64,000 nucleotides of DNA, from the NCBI GenBank assembly GCA_023475345.1, contig JAMCWD010000022.1, positions 1 through 64,000 on the forward strand, read 5' to 3'. The notes beneath the pieces are model-generated. The model saw only the letters and a program-made list of their open reading frames with translations. It did no database searches and was not told where the DNA came from. Positions 24,336-32,615 of the stretch are shown here, piece after piece. The position numbers and the translations under genes are program-made. The stretch comes from Chloroflexota bacterium. Lineage in GTDB: Bacteria > Vulcanimicrobiota > JAMCWD01. Position 1 is the stretch's first letter; each line of letters begins with the position of its first letter.

Positions 24336-25931
24336 ATGAGACTGCGATCTCAAATCGTAGGGATACTTTTCTTGCTTTTCGGCATCGCCATCTTTTCGGT
24401 GGCATACCTTAACATGTCTATTTTGAAAGGGACGCTGGAATCTTTATCGGTACAACAGGCACAGAGTGAATCTTTCATGGTAAGCCAGTTGATAGAGCAG
24501 GTGATTCCACCTGAATATTATAGTGAAGAATTCAAGCCGGCGACCCCGGCCCAGAAATCGACTCTGCTTGCTTATTTAAGCAGGCTTTCGAATATCAGGA
24601 GCCTGGATATTTTTGACAGGAAGGGGCAGCGCATATACGATTTTTCGCGCAAAGGGCAGTATTCGTTTCAGCCCGAACTGCTCAAGGAGACATTTCAGGA
24701 GGCAAGGCCGGTTTCCGGGCTTTTCGCATATAATGACGAAGATGACAGGAAAGGCGAAAAAATTGAAGGGTTTAATATTTTTGAAAAAAGGGTAGTGGCC
24801 TACGAATATTATTACCCGGTATTTTATGACAGCAGTCATGTAGCGGTTATTCACCTGTCGCTGGGCGTAACTCGGGTGAGCTGGCTATTGAGGATCATAC
24901 TTGCGGGCAACATGTTATTGACGTTTATTTTTCTTCTTACTGCATTTCTCGCCATTTCCATCTGGGGCGAGAATGCGATAAACAGGCCTATCCGTTATAT
25001 ACTGGATGCCCAGGAAAAGCTTGGCCGCGGAGATTTCGGAGTCCAGGTGGAACTGGATATGAACCCGTCGAACGAGATGGTCCAGATGTCGAATTCGTTC
25101 AACCGGATGGTCGGGGAGCTTAATAAGATCCAGGCACAACTCCAGGAAAAGACACAACACCTGGAGCAGCTTAACGAGGAATATCACCGGCTTAACGAGA
25201 GCCTCGAGGAAGAAGTTGAAAGAAAAACTCAGGAACTCAGGGATTTCTTCTCGATACTTACGCATGACCTGAAAGTCCCGCTTGCGGCGATACAGGGATA
25301 CACCGATCTTCTTTTAAAAACAGGCGAAGAGGGCCTGGGCGAAAAGAAATACCAGTATGTCAGGAATATTTCCATAGCCACCCGCAACCTGTTACAACTG
25401 GTAAGGAATATGCTCGATTCCGTCAAATACGAAGCAAGAAGCATAAAGTATTACCAGGAGGACTTTGATCTTGACGAATTGTTGGAGGAAGTGAAATCAA
25501 ACTTCCAGGTGCTGCTTGAAAGCAAGGGCATAAGGTTGATTGTCGATATCCCGCCTTTCTGCAGGATGGTGCATGGGGACAGCGGTAAAATAGGGCAGGT
25601 GTTTGCCAATCTCATCAGCAATTCGATGGATCATACCGGCCGGGACGGTGAGATAAAAGTATCGGCCAGGGCCAAAGCCGAATATGTGGAGGTTGAAGTC
25701 AGCGATACCGGGGCGGGGATTCCTTCAGACCAATTGGAACAGGTATTTGACAAGCTGACACATTTTTCAAGGACGGGTTCTGGTCTGGGGTTGTATATAG
25801 TAAAAGTAATCATAGAAGGTCACGGCCAGAAATTGAGAGTCGAAAGCAAGGAAGGCAAGGGGACGAGTTTTTACTTCACCCTGGCCCGCGCCAGGAAAAG
25901 AGAGGAAGCTTCGCCGTTAATGGGGAATTAG
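24336..25931 (+). CDS. Membrane sensor histidine kinase
   Basis: 531 residues: TM1 at about 8-28, an extracytoplasmic sensor of about 155 residues (no named fold seen, with a conserved-looking RSLDIFDRKGQ turn), TM2 at about 184-208, HAMP 207-262, a coiled coil to 300, HisKA with phospho-acceptor His310 (SILTHDLKVPLA), and a HATPase_c domain with N-box (FANLISNSMDHT), G1 (DTGAGIP) and G2 (TGSGLGLYIVK). It phosphorylates the regulator encoded six bases downstream. GGGGATAAG lies before the ATG. Confidence 0.95.
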   Translation: MRLRSQIVGILFLLFGIAIFSVAYLNMSILKGTLESLSVQQAQSESFMVSQLIEQVIPPEYYSEEFKPATPAQKSTLLAYLSRLSNIRSLDIFDRKGQRIYDFSRKGQYSFQPELLKETFQEARPVSGLFAYNDEDDRKGEKIEGFNIFEKRVVAYEYYYPVFYDSSHVAVIHLSLGVTRVSWLLRIILAGNMLLTFIFLLTAFLAISIWGENAINRPIRYILDAQEKLGRGDFGVQVELDMNPSNEMVQMSNSFNRMVGELNKIQAQLQEKTQHLEQLNEEYHRLNESLEEEVERKTQELRDFFSILTHDLKVPLAAIQGYTDLLLKTGEEGLGEKKYQYVRNISIATRNLLQLVRNMLDSVKYEARSIKYYQEDFDLDELLEEVKSNFQVLLESKGIRLIVDIPPFCRMVHGDSGKIGQVFANLISNSMDHTGRDGEIKVSARAKAEYVEVEVSDTGAGIPSDQLEQVFDKLTHFSRTGSGLGLYIVKVIIEGHGQKLRVESKEGKGTSFYFTLARARKREEASPLMGN

Positions 25932-25937
25932 GAAGAT

Positions 25938-26624
25938 ATGGCCGAGAAAAAAAGTAAAGATATTATCCGCGTGGTGATTGCGGACGATCATGCTCTTTTC
26001 CGGGAGATGTTGTATCATGCATTGATGGAAGAGGAAGACCTTAAGGTCGTGGATCAGGCGGTTGACGGGAAGCAGGCGCTGGAGATGGTAAAGCTGCACA
26101 ATCCCGATGTCCTGGTTCTGGATATAGACATGCCCAGGATGAACGGCATAGAAGTAACGCGCAGCATCAGGGGATCTTCATCGGATACCAGGGTGGTCAT
26201 CCTAACGGCCTTTGATGAGGACGATTATATTTTCCAGCTTGTGGAGGCGGGCGCGAGCGGCTACCTTTTGAAAGACACCTCGCTTGAAGAAGTCATCCGC
26301 GCCATAAGGATCGCTTATTCGGGAGAATCCCTCATCCAGCCCAGGGTCGCCGACAAGATCCTGAGAGAGTTCGCAAGGCTGATACAGAAGAAGAAAGCGC
26401 CGCCTGAAAAAGAAAAGAAGATCCTGGAGCGCCTGACCGAAAGAGAGCTGGAGGTTTTGAAGCTGGTCGCCAGGGGCATGAACAACAAGGAAATATCATC
26501 AAGGCTGCACATCAGCGACCCCACGGTGAAATCGCATGTGAGCAGCATCATGCATAAGCTGGATTTGCGCGACAGGGTTGAAGCGGTGGTTTTCGGGATA
26601 AAGGCGGGAGTGCTGGAAGAATAG
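25938..26624 (+). CDS. NarL/FixJ-family response regulator
   Basis: 228 residues: receiver domain with ADD acidic pair (residues 15-17), phospho-acceptor Asp62 (LDIDMPRMNG), LTAFDEDDY and LLKDT; then a LuxR-type helix-turn-helix (LTERELEVLKLVARGMNNKEISSRLHISDPTVKSHVSSIMHKL). It binds DNA as a dimer after phosphorylation by the kinase encoded immediately upstream. A kinase of HAMP/HisKA type paired with a NarL-type regulator is less usual than with an OmpR-type one. AGGAAGAT precedes the ATG. Confidence 0.96.
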   Translation: MAEKKSKDIIRVVIADDHALFREMLYHALMEEEDLKVVDQAVDGKQALEMVKLHNPDVLVLDIDMPRMNGIEVTRSIRGSSSDTRVVILTAFDEDDYIFQLVEAGASGYLLKDTSLEEVIRAIRIAYSGESLIQPRVADKILREFARLIQKKKAPPEKEKKILERLTERELEVLKLVARGMNNKEISSRLHISDPTVKSHVSSIMHKLDLRDRVEAVVFGIKAGVLEE

Positions 26625-26675
26625 CGGAAATTAAATTAGCGCTGTCCGATAAAAAGTTTCAGGCATACCATAATA

Positions 26676-28460
26676 TTACATATATCTGACACCGGATGTA
26701 GTACTAGTACGAACATGCTCTGTAATCACTTGAGCAAGTAATCCTGCAAAAAGTTCCAATATTGCCTGGTCACTTTGGCTGAAAACATGATTCCTGTTGA
26801 AATATTTGATATAAAGTACACCACACGGCGATGTAGTCATAGGCTGTTGATCTTTCTGAATGGGGACAACAGCAACCGAGGATAGTCCTGCATCTTTGAG
26901 TTTTGAGGTGACGCGTGGGGACAATTTTCTGCGATTCCAGGTATGGACATCGGGAACGAATTCTCCCCTACTGTTACTCTTTTGTTCAAGGATACGATGT
27001 GTCATACCGTAGGGACTAATATCCAGATCCTCTAACTTATTCTTCAGACTTTCATTTTTAGCTGCAACAGCCAATCTCCGAAAAGACTTCTTGTCTTGTT
27101 TATCAGGTAACACTATCATGCAGGCATCAGCATTCACCGCCGTTCTACATTTCTCGGCGATATCATGAAACATCTTTAAAATTTCATCGTACTTCGTAGT
27201 TAGTGCCCATTTATTATATATATTGCGAGCATCGCTATATGCGTCAATCTTTATTCTCAAATCTGTATTCGCATCCACAGGAAGGATTCTTTGTAAAAGT
27301 ATTGCAATGTGAGGAGCGAGGTAGGTTAGATGTCTGATATGATATGGTTTAAACTTTCCTTCAATCGACGATTCCAGGTTAAGAATTCCGATTACTTCAA
27401 CGTCACTTTCACCAATAGGCAGTGTGATAGGAACTACAATTTCAGATTTCGTTTCGGGATTAAATTCGATATAATCAGATTCGTAATAACAGGAATTTTT
27501 AATATCAGGTGGTGAGAGGAAAGGAGTTTTTGCTTCTTCAACCAGCCCGACAATTCCTCTCTTGTGGCCGGGGTTATAATCAAGGTCATCCAGCCGCAGA
27601 ATACTGCCCAAGCCGCTCTCTGCTCCGGGATTATGGCATGCCACAACTTCCAAGAATTTCTGATCTCGCCCTTTTCTCACCATATGAAGAGTACAAAGAC
27701 TGTTTTCCTCTTCATAAATGCCACATGTTTTGCGGGCACATGAAAGAATCTGTTCAAGGGAACTTGTAGCATCGACAATACTTACAGCTTGTGGAATCAA
27801 GCGATTAAGATCGAATACCGCCTCCAGGATCTTTTCTCTTTCGTCTCTTTCTTGCTTTAAATGTTTATAATAGTAATTTCCTACTAAAGCAGCAAAAGTT
27901 GCAAGTTCCTTTTTGTAACTCTTCTCAAAACTTGTTTTGGAACTTCTCTTGTCGCCGTCTTCAGTATAATTGAAAATCAAGATGTATTCCGGTCGAACCT
28001 GGCTTCTGTTATCTATAAAAGCAGCTATGCTTTTGATGCTCTCCCTCTTGGTAAATGTACTATCTTTGGTCAAGGGGTGCGTTGAAGTATCATCGATATA
28101 TACGGGCTCATAAATATATGTTCTTCCTGTCGAGTTGAGTGCTTCCGTATCTTTTGAATCAGTGATTCTATAAATGAAGCGGTTGGTTAATACCCTTCCA
28201 TAAATGAGTTCTTTTATCTTGACTCCTGATTCCTCCATCATAATGTATTCTTGCATATATGGATTCCAAACATACAATAAAACAATATCCAGATCTAAAG
28301 TTTGATCTTTCAGCATTTTCTTGCCTGACGGATCATCGGGATCCTTCCCTCTGCCCCATAGAAATACTTTATTAAGCGGTGTGAATCCATCTTCGGAAAT
28401 GAAGCCTTTTTGTTCCTCGGCAAGTAAATTAAGTGGTTTTTCCCAAACTATCTCACCCAT
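26676..28460 (-). CDS. Multi-GAF-domain cytoplasmic sensor-like protein
   Basis: 594 residues. No signal peptide or membrane helix. GAF-type segments are visible: one near residues 220-400 and one near 410-585, plus a weaker GAF-like N-terminal part (40-200, with a TKRESIKSIAAFI-type segment). No kinase, cyclase or effector domain follows, so it may sense a small molecule and act through partners. The gene is clearly AT-richer than its neighbours, with more ATA/TTA and fewer GC-ending codons, for example one 60-base row (27181-27240) of only 20 G+C; this fits recent acquisition. GAGGAGGGG lies upstream of the ATG. Converges with the response regulator gene. Confidence 0.8.
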   Translation of the reverse strand: MGEIVWEKPLNLLAEEQKGFISEDGFTPLNKVFLWGRGKDPDDPSGKKMLKDQTLDLDIVLLYVWNPYMQEYIMMEESGVKIKELIYGRVLTNRFIYRITDSKDTEALNSTGRTYIYEPVYIDDTSTHPLTKDSTFTKRESIKSIAAFIDNRSQVRPEYILIFNYTEDGDKRSSKTSFEKSYKKELATFAALVGNYYYKHLKQERDEREKILEAVFDLNRLIPQAVSIVDATSSLEQILSCARKTCGIYEEENSLCTLHMVRKGRDQKFLEVVACHNPGAESGLGSILRLDDLDYNPGHKRGIVGLVEEAKTPFLSPPDIKNSCYYESDYIEFNPETKSEIVVPITLPIGESDVEVIGILNLESSIEGKFKPYHIRHLTYLAPHIAILLQRILPVDANTDLRIKIDAYSDARNIYNKWALTTKYDEILKMFHDIAEKCRTAVNADACMIVLPDKQDKKSFRRLAVAAKNESLKNKLEDLDISPYGMTHRILEQKSNSRGEFVPDVHTWNRRKLSPRVTSKLKDAGLSSVAVVPIQKDQQPMTTSPCGVLYIKYFNRNHVFSQSDQAILELFAGLLAQVITEHVRTSTTSGVRYM

Positions 28461-28805
28461 ATGCTACCCCTCCTCAGTATTCTAAATTAATGTCAGGGTA
28501 GATTTCATGATTCTTATAAACCCTCTCCCCCGCAATATTATAAAGGTGATTCAACATAAAGTACAGATAGTTATTGTTAACAAAAGGTTAACAAGTTGAA
28601 TGTTTAGGCTTGAGCTCATTTTTTGACCCATAATTAATCGTCACGTCATTCGGGAAATGTAAAATGTCATTAGCATGCTTGAGTTTGTATAATTATGCAG
28701 TCAAAGGTGATCATATCCATCTGTTTGATTTTCTTAAGATGGGGTTTGCCGCAGAATAAATTTCGCCGTTCCGGTATCCCAACGGCTCCATATCTATTTT
28801 CCCCG
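28461..28805. other. Intergenic stretch with GTTAAC palindromes
   Basis: No gene seen. It lies upstream of the GAF gene and downstream of the interrupted zinc-ribbon gene. Two adjacent GTTAAC-centred elements (28574-28596) stand about 115 bases before the GAF start codon. The composition is as AT-rich as the GAF gene. Confidence 0.45.
28574..28596. promoter_or_regulatory. Twin GTTAAC palindrome
   Basis: TTGTTAACAA (28574-28583, a perfect ten-base palindrome) is followed three bases on by a second GTTAACAA (28587-28594). The same ten-base palindrome occurs at 33895-33904 beside another promoter. A helix-turn-helix dimer site is possible. Confidence 0.4.
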
Positions 28806-29543
28806 CTAAATTTCGTGGATTTTTTTTACAAGCTGGGTCCCGCATGCTTTACAGAAGCTTGCTTCGGGAGTTACAGGTCTTCCGCAGGTGGGGCAGTGCC
28901 GGGCTTTTTCGTCTTCGTCATCCGGATTTTCCAGCAGCCTGGTTTCCGCCCCTGGGCGTGTCAACTCGGCGAGGGAACTGACTTTGCCGCCGCATTTCGA
29001 GCAGAAATCGGCGTTCTAGGGCGCAGGGGCGCCGCATCTTGTACATATGTATTTTATGACGCCGTGTCCCGCCTGTGCCTTTTCAAGGATAAAATTGGTT
29101 ATATTGTCAACGTTCTGGTAAAGGGTCCTGGCAATGGCCGCGATGGGAAAGACGGCGGCTACAATGAAAGCAAGCTGGTAAATCCAGAGTTTTTCATTGA
29201 GATGGCGTTTTGCAAAAGGCATGTAAATCTGGTAAGCGGCGACAAAGGTTACAAGGAATACGAATGCTTTTGCCATGTAGCCGGCTTCAGGTATTTTAGG
29301 CAGCGTCTTATCGAATGCCCGGGCTATTTCAAAACCGAAATTGATCCAGATCGCCAGCAGAACGGTTGAGAAAAGAATATTTATCGATTCTGCAAGCGGC
29401 ATGGCTTCTTTGTTTATGGTTATTTCTGCGATCATGGGAAGAAGCAGCACTATAAATTTTATTACCAGGACTATTCCGAACAATACGATAAATTTTATTA
29501 CAGGTCTGCCAAGTTCGTTTTTCAAATCTGTTGTATTGTTCAT
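28806..29543 (-). pseudogene. Membrane protein with double zinc ribbon, interrupted by an in-frame amber codon
   Basis: The frame starts at 29543 (AGGGAG upstream) with three or four membrane helices (residues about 16-38, 50-72, 88-106, 118-136), then a CxxC pair (CTRCGAPAP). At that point a TAG stop (29016-29018) occurs. Reading on in the same frame gives NADFCSKCGG, which completes the zinc ribbon, then an acidic linker, a second complete ribbon (HCPTCGRPVTPEASF and CKACG) and a natural TAG at 28806. So 246 codons form one coherent protein with a single stop in the middle of the first ribbon. A GAG-to-TAG or similar single change explains it. Recent nonsense mutation, strain-specific decay, sequencing error or programmed read-through are the options. 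Confidence 0.85.
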
Positions 29544-29632
29544 TTGCGGTTACTCCCTTTTATGCATGGATATAAATTTCGATAATGCGTCTTTATTTAA
29601 TGCTTCAAGCACAACTGAATGTTCCGCCGCAT

Positions 29633-29661
29633 GATAATATTTTATCGAAAAAAATATTATC
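29633..29661. repeat. 11-base perfect inverted repeat
   Basis: GATAATATTTT and its exact complement AAAATATTATC, seven bases apart, in the gap between the divergent zinc-ribbon and PilX-like genes. It could be an operator or an AT-rich hairpin. Confidence 0.55.
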
Positions 29662-29799
29662 CTTCAATGATTGTAGGTCATATTTATCAAATCATTCAAA
29701 TTGCAAAACTTCAAAAGGGGGGGTGCGGCCCCTGAATATAAAAGAATTAGCCTGTTGCTACTCTTTCTTAATCAATAGGAGGGGGCAAATAATTACCTG

Positions 29800-29822
29800 G
29801 CCGGATTAGATATTAATCCGGC
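29800..29822 (+). repeat. Nine-base hairpin upstream of the PilX-like gene
   Basis: GCCGGATTA and TAATCCGGC flank a five-base loop, about 54 bases before the ATG. No T-run follows, so it is not a standard terminator; it may belong to a regulatory leader. Confidence 0.5.
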
Positions 29823-29875
29823 GGAAAATAATTGCATAAAGGCTTTAAAAGAATTAAAATAAGATCGGATGTAAT

Positions 29876-31171
29876 ATGCATAGAGGCTGTGATACAGGGC
29901 AACATAGATTGTATTCGAAGCGATCCCGAAGAGGGATAGCTTTTGTGGTTATACTTATGCTGTCGGTTATCCTGTTTCTTCTTGCGATAACCATTGCAAC
30001 AGTTTCAACCAGGGTGCGGATTACCGGGAAGCTTTATGGGGTAAGGGCCGTCATACGTCAGCAGGCGCTTGGAGGCGTGGAAGAAGCGCTCCATCATCTT
30101 GAAAAAAATACGGACTGGGAAAGCGCCGGGGGCCAGCATGGTTTTATTCCGAAAGCCGAAGCCGCTGTCGATATAGGAGGATTGACTGTTTATCACCGTC
30201 TTACCGTCCTGGATTACGGCATTGATAAAGTAACGGTCAGGTCGGAAGCATATACCAAGGACGTAATAGGAAACCCTGCTGTAAAACGCAGCGCCACTTT
30301 TACCGTCATAAGAGACCTCGGGCCTTTCCAGCACGGGGTATTCGGTTCCCAGAGAATTTATATGAGTTCCAGCTCGATAGTTGACAGCTATAATTCCTCC
30401 GAGGGCACGTATCAACAAACAAAAAGGCAGACAGGAGGCGATGTAGGCACCAATTCGACTTTCTTGTATTCGATCGTGTTATATTATTATTCCTGGATTT
30501 ACGGGGATATTTACATACACCCCAAAGCGGCCCCGAGTAAGGTCATATATAAGGGATGGGGCTCCGGGTATTCAGGCAGTATAAAGAAAATGACGGCTTC
30601 TTTCCCGATCCCTCCGGTTACCCCGCCGACGGGGACCAGCCTGGGGAATATAACGGTCAATGCAAAGACCGTCGAACTGACGCCGGGGATATACAGTAAC
30701 CTGGTAATCAGGAATAAGGGGAGCCTGGTTCTCAGGGACGGCACTTATGTTTTTAACCGTATAACCATGTATGACGGTTCCGAGATCCGCCTGAAAGAAG
30801 TAACCAGTCCTGCAATCGTTTACTTGAAAGATAATATTGAGGCCGCCCGCGAAGGTTCCGGAGGAGTTATTATCAACGGCGGCAGTATTGTAAATACGAC
30901 AGAAAAGCCTCCGCTGCTTTTCATAATGGCCGGCACAAATTGCCGGACTATTCAAATGATGGGCAGCCGGGGAACAGGGCCCAGTTGTTATTTTTCCATT
31001 TATGCCCCTAACGCTAATATAATGATGTACGGGAATTCCGAGATTTACGGTGCCCTTGTCGGCAAGTATGTTTATATATACGGCAATTCGGCGGTCCACT
31101 TCGACCGGGCATTGAGACATTGTGTCCTGTCGCCTTTGAACATGAGGTTTATAAGCTATCAGGTCGAATGA
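29876..31171 (+). CDS. PilX-type pilus assembly protein with large C-terminal domain
   Basis: 431 residues. A basic leader ending RRG (residue 20) precedes a hydrophobic helix (IAFVVILMLSVILFLLAITI) and an amphipathic continuation, as in PilX N-terminal minor pilins; Glu at position 5 of the mature form is absent, as is common in PilX. Residues 145-431 form a beta-rich domain with repeated short strands and Gly/Asn turns (TPGIYSNLVIRNKGSLVLRDGTYVFN), similar to the DUF7305-type part found in PilX-like proteins. It is probably processed by prepilin peptidase and placed in a type IV pilus or secretion pseudopilus. The PilT genes follow on the other strand. Confidence 0.8.
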   Translation: MHRGCDTGQHRLYSKRSRRGIAFVVILMLSVILFLLAITIATVSTRVRITGKLYGVRAVIRQQALGGVEEALHHLEKNTDWESAGGQHGFIPKAEAAVDIGGLTVYHRLTVLDYGIDKVTVRSEAYTKDVIGNPAVKRSATFTVIRDLGPFQHGVFGSQRIYMSSSSIVDSYNSSEGTYQQTKRQTGGDVGTNSTFLYSIVLYYYSWIYGDIYIHPKAAPSKVIYKGWGSGYSGSIKKMTASFPIPPVTPPTGTSLGNITVNAKTVELTPGIYSNLVIRNKGSLVLRDGTYVFNRITMYDGSEIRLKEVTSPAIVYLKDNIEAAREGSGGVIINGGSIVNTTEKPPLLFIMAGTNCRTIQMMGSRGTGPSCYFSIYAPNANIMMYGNSEIYGALVGKYVYIYGNSAVHFDRALRHCVLSPLNMRFISYQVE

Positions 31172-31326
31172 AACGGCGGATTACTTACTCTCCCGGCATT
31201 GATTATCTGTGCGGCGATCCTTACGGGCGGCAGCTTGTTATACTCTTCGGCCACTTCCGGTTTGCCAAGATATTTTTCCCTGATGCTTTTCCAGTTTTTC
31301 TTGTTTTTATTTATAGACTTTGACAT
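31159..31326 (-). CDS. Small 55-residue protein, unrecognised
   Basis: An ORF on the minus strand between the two pilus loci, starting ATG at 31326 with AGGTG five bases before it. The translation begins MSKSINKNKKNW and contains REKYLGKPEVAEEYNKLP, a pattern reminiscent of the N-terminal helix of HigA-type antitoxins, but no helix-turn-helix follows and it ends after NPPFHST. It overlaps the 3-prime end of the PilX-like gene by 13 bases on the opposite strand. Could be a genuine small gene or a truncated antitoxin relic. Confidence 0.45.
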   Translation of the reverse strand: MSKSINKNKKNWKSIREKYLGKPEVAEEYNKLPPVRIAAQIINAGRVSNPPFHST

Positions 31327-31367
31327 AAATACACCTAACTTATCAGGGTTTCCGTGTTGAAAGGGAG

Positions 31368-32615
31368 TTAAAACTTCTGTTCCTGTTTCTTGGTTATCTG
31401 GACGCCCATTTCGCCGAAGAATGAGTGGTCATGGGCTTTTTCCATTACGGTAGCGAGGCTGATTTTTCCGGCCCGGTACAAATCGAGGATCGCCATGTCC
31501 ATAGTCTGCATGCCTTCCTGGACGCTCATCTGGATATAAGTGGGGATATGGCTGGTTTTCTTTTCTCTCAATAATGACGCCAGGCTGGGCGTGTTGAGCA
31601 TTATTTCGACGGCCACACAACGGCCGGGGATATCCGACCTGGGGAGCAGTGTCTGGGCCACGACGGCCCTCAATGAATCCGAAACCATGCTGCGTATCTG
31701 TTCCTGGAGACCGGCCTGGAAAATATTTATGATGCGATCAACAGTTTTAGACGCGCTGTTGGTATGCATGGACGAGAGCACTAGAACGCCGGTTTCAGCC
31801 GCCCTGACGGCCTCGTACACCGTGTCGAGGTCTCTCATTTCACCGACCATTATTACGTCGGGATCTTCGCGGAGCGCGGCGCGGATGGATTCGGCGAAAG
31901 AGTTGGCATGAGTCCCTATTTCCCTGTGATCCACAAGGCAGTTTTTATTGCCGTGGATGAATTCGATGGGGTCCTCAATCGTAATTATATGTCCCTGCCG
32001 GGTCCTGTTGATTTGATCGACAATCGCCGCAAGAGTGGTGGATTTGCCGCTGCAGGTGGGTCCCGTAGTCAGCACAAGGCCGGACCTGTATTCGGCGATA
32101 GTTTTCAAGACGTCCGGGAGGCCGAGGTCATCGAGGATGGGAACATGGGCCGGTATTACGCGGAATGCCGCGGCAAGCCCGTTATAATCCGAATAAAAAT
32201 TGGCGCGGAACCTCCCTATGCCTATCGCTTCATAAGTGAAATCAAGGTTGCCGGTATTCAGAAAGCGCTCTATCTTGTCCCACGAAAGCAGGGGGAACAT
32301 CAGCTCTTTTGCTCTTTCCGGAGTTATTAAGGGAGCCGTAGTTTTTACCAACTGCCCGTGAATTCTCATGAGGGGTGGGTTTTTCACCGTTATATGAAGA
32401 TCGGATGCGTGATACCTGATAGTAAGATCAAAAAGATCATCGAGCTTATAGTCGTCTTTCAGGGGAATAAATTTTTCTTCTCTCAGTTCAGGCGGCGCTT
32501 CGGGTAATGCTGCGGCATCGAGAGCGCTGATTTCCTCCTTGCTCATTTGCCCGGCTTCCTGGGTCTCCCGGAAAGCTATTCTGCCGCTGTCCAGAGGGTT
32601 ATTCTCATTAAACAT
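31368..32615 (-). CDS. pilT: Type IV pilus retraction ATPase, PilT family
   Basis: 415 residues. After a 60-residue acidic, poorly ordered N-terminus come the PilT N-domain (LTIRYHASDLHITVKNPPLMRIHG) and the RecA-like core: Walker A GPTCSGKST, Asp box TIEDPIEF, Walker B IMVGEMRD with catalytic Glu, and His box SSMHTNSASKTVDRII. The C-terminal part (PTYIQMSVQEGMQTMDMAILDLY) is like PilT. The hexamer powers pilus retraction. Its start overlaps the end of the upstream PilT paralogue by eight bases, so they are translationally coupled. Confidence 0.93.
   Translation of the reverse strand: MFNENNPLDSGRIAFRETQEAGQMSKEEISALDAAALPEAPPELREEKFIPLKDDYKLDDLFDLTIRYHASDLHITVKNPPLMRIHGQLVKTTAPLITPERAKELMFPLLSWDKIERFLNTGNLDFTYEAIGIGRFRANFYSDYNGLAAAFRVIPAHVPILDDLGLPDVLKTIAEYRSGLVLTTGPTCSGKSTTLAAIVDQINRTRQGHIITIEDPIEFIHGNKNCLVDHREIGTHANSFAESIRAALREDPDVIMVGEMRDLDTVYEAVRAAETGVLVLSSMHTNSASKTVDRIINIFQAGLQEQIRSMVSDSLRAVVAQTLLPRSDIPGRCVAVEIMLNTPSLASLLREKKTSHIPTYIQMSVQEGMQTMDMAILDLYRAGKISLATVMEKAHDHSFFGEMGVQITKKQEQKF

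Larger units (their letters stand above)
29544..29875. other. Structured intergenic region before the PilX-like gene
   Basis: No convincing gene. Three hairpins are visible: an 11-base perfect inverted repeat (arms 29633-29643 and 29651-29661), a G-run/C-run hairpin near 29716-29735, and a nine-base stem at 29800-29822. An orphan AGGAGGGGG at 29777-29785 is not followed by a useful start codon. The region may be a long structured 5-prime leader of the pilin-type gene; no known riboswitch consensus was matched. Confidence 0.4.

Noticed and set aside
28806-29543. General reassignment of TAG as a sense codon
   Set aside because: TAG ends several normal genes in the window, for example the ferredoxin, clostripain and small membrane protein genes.
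29690-29830. Cyclic-di-GMP riboswitch before the PilX-like gene
   Set aside because: The location is attractive, but the GEMM core sequences could not be matched; only unassigned hairpins are reported.
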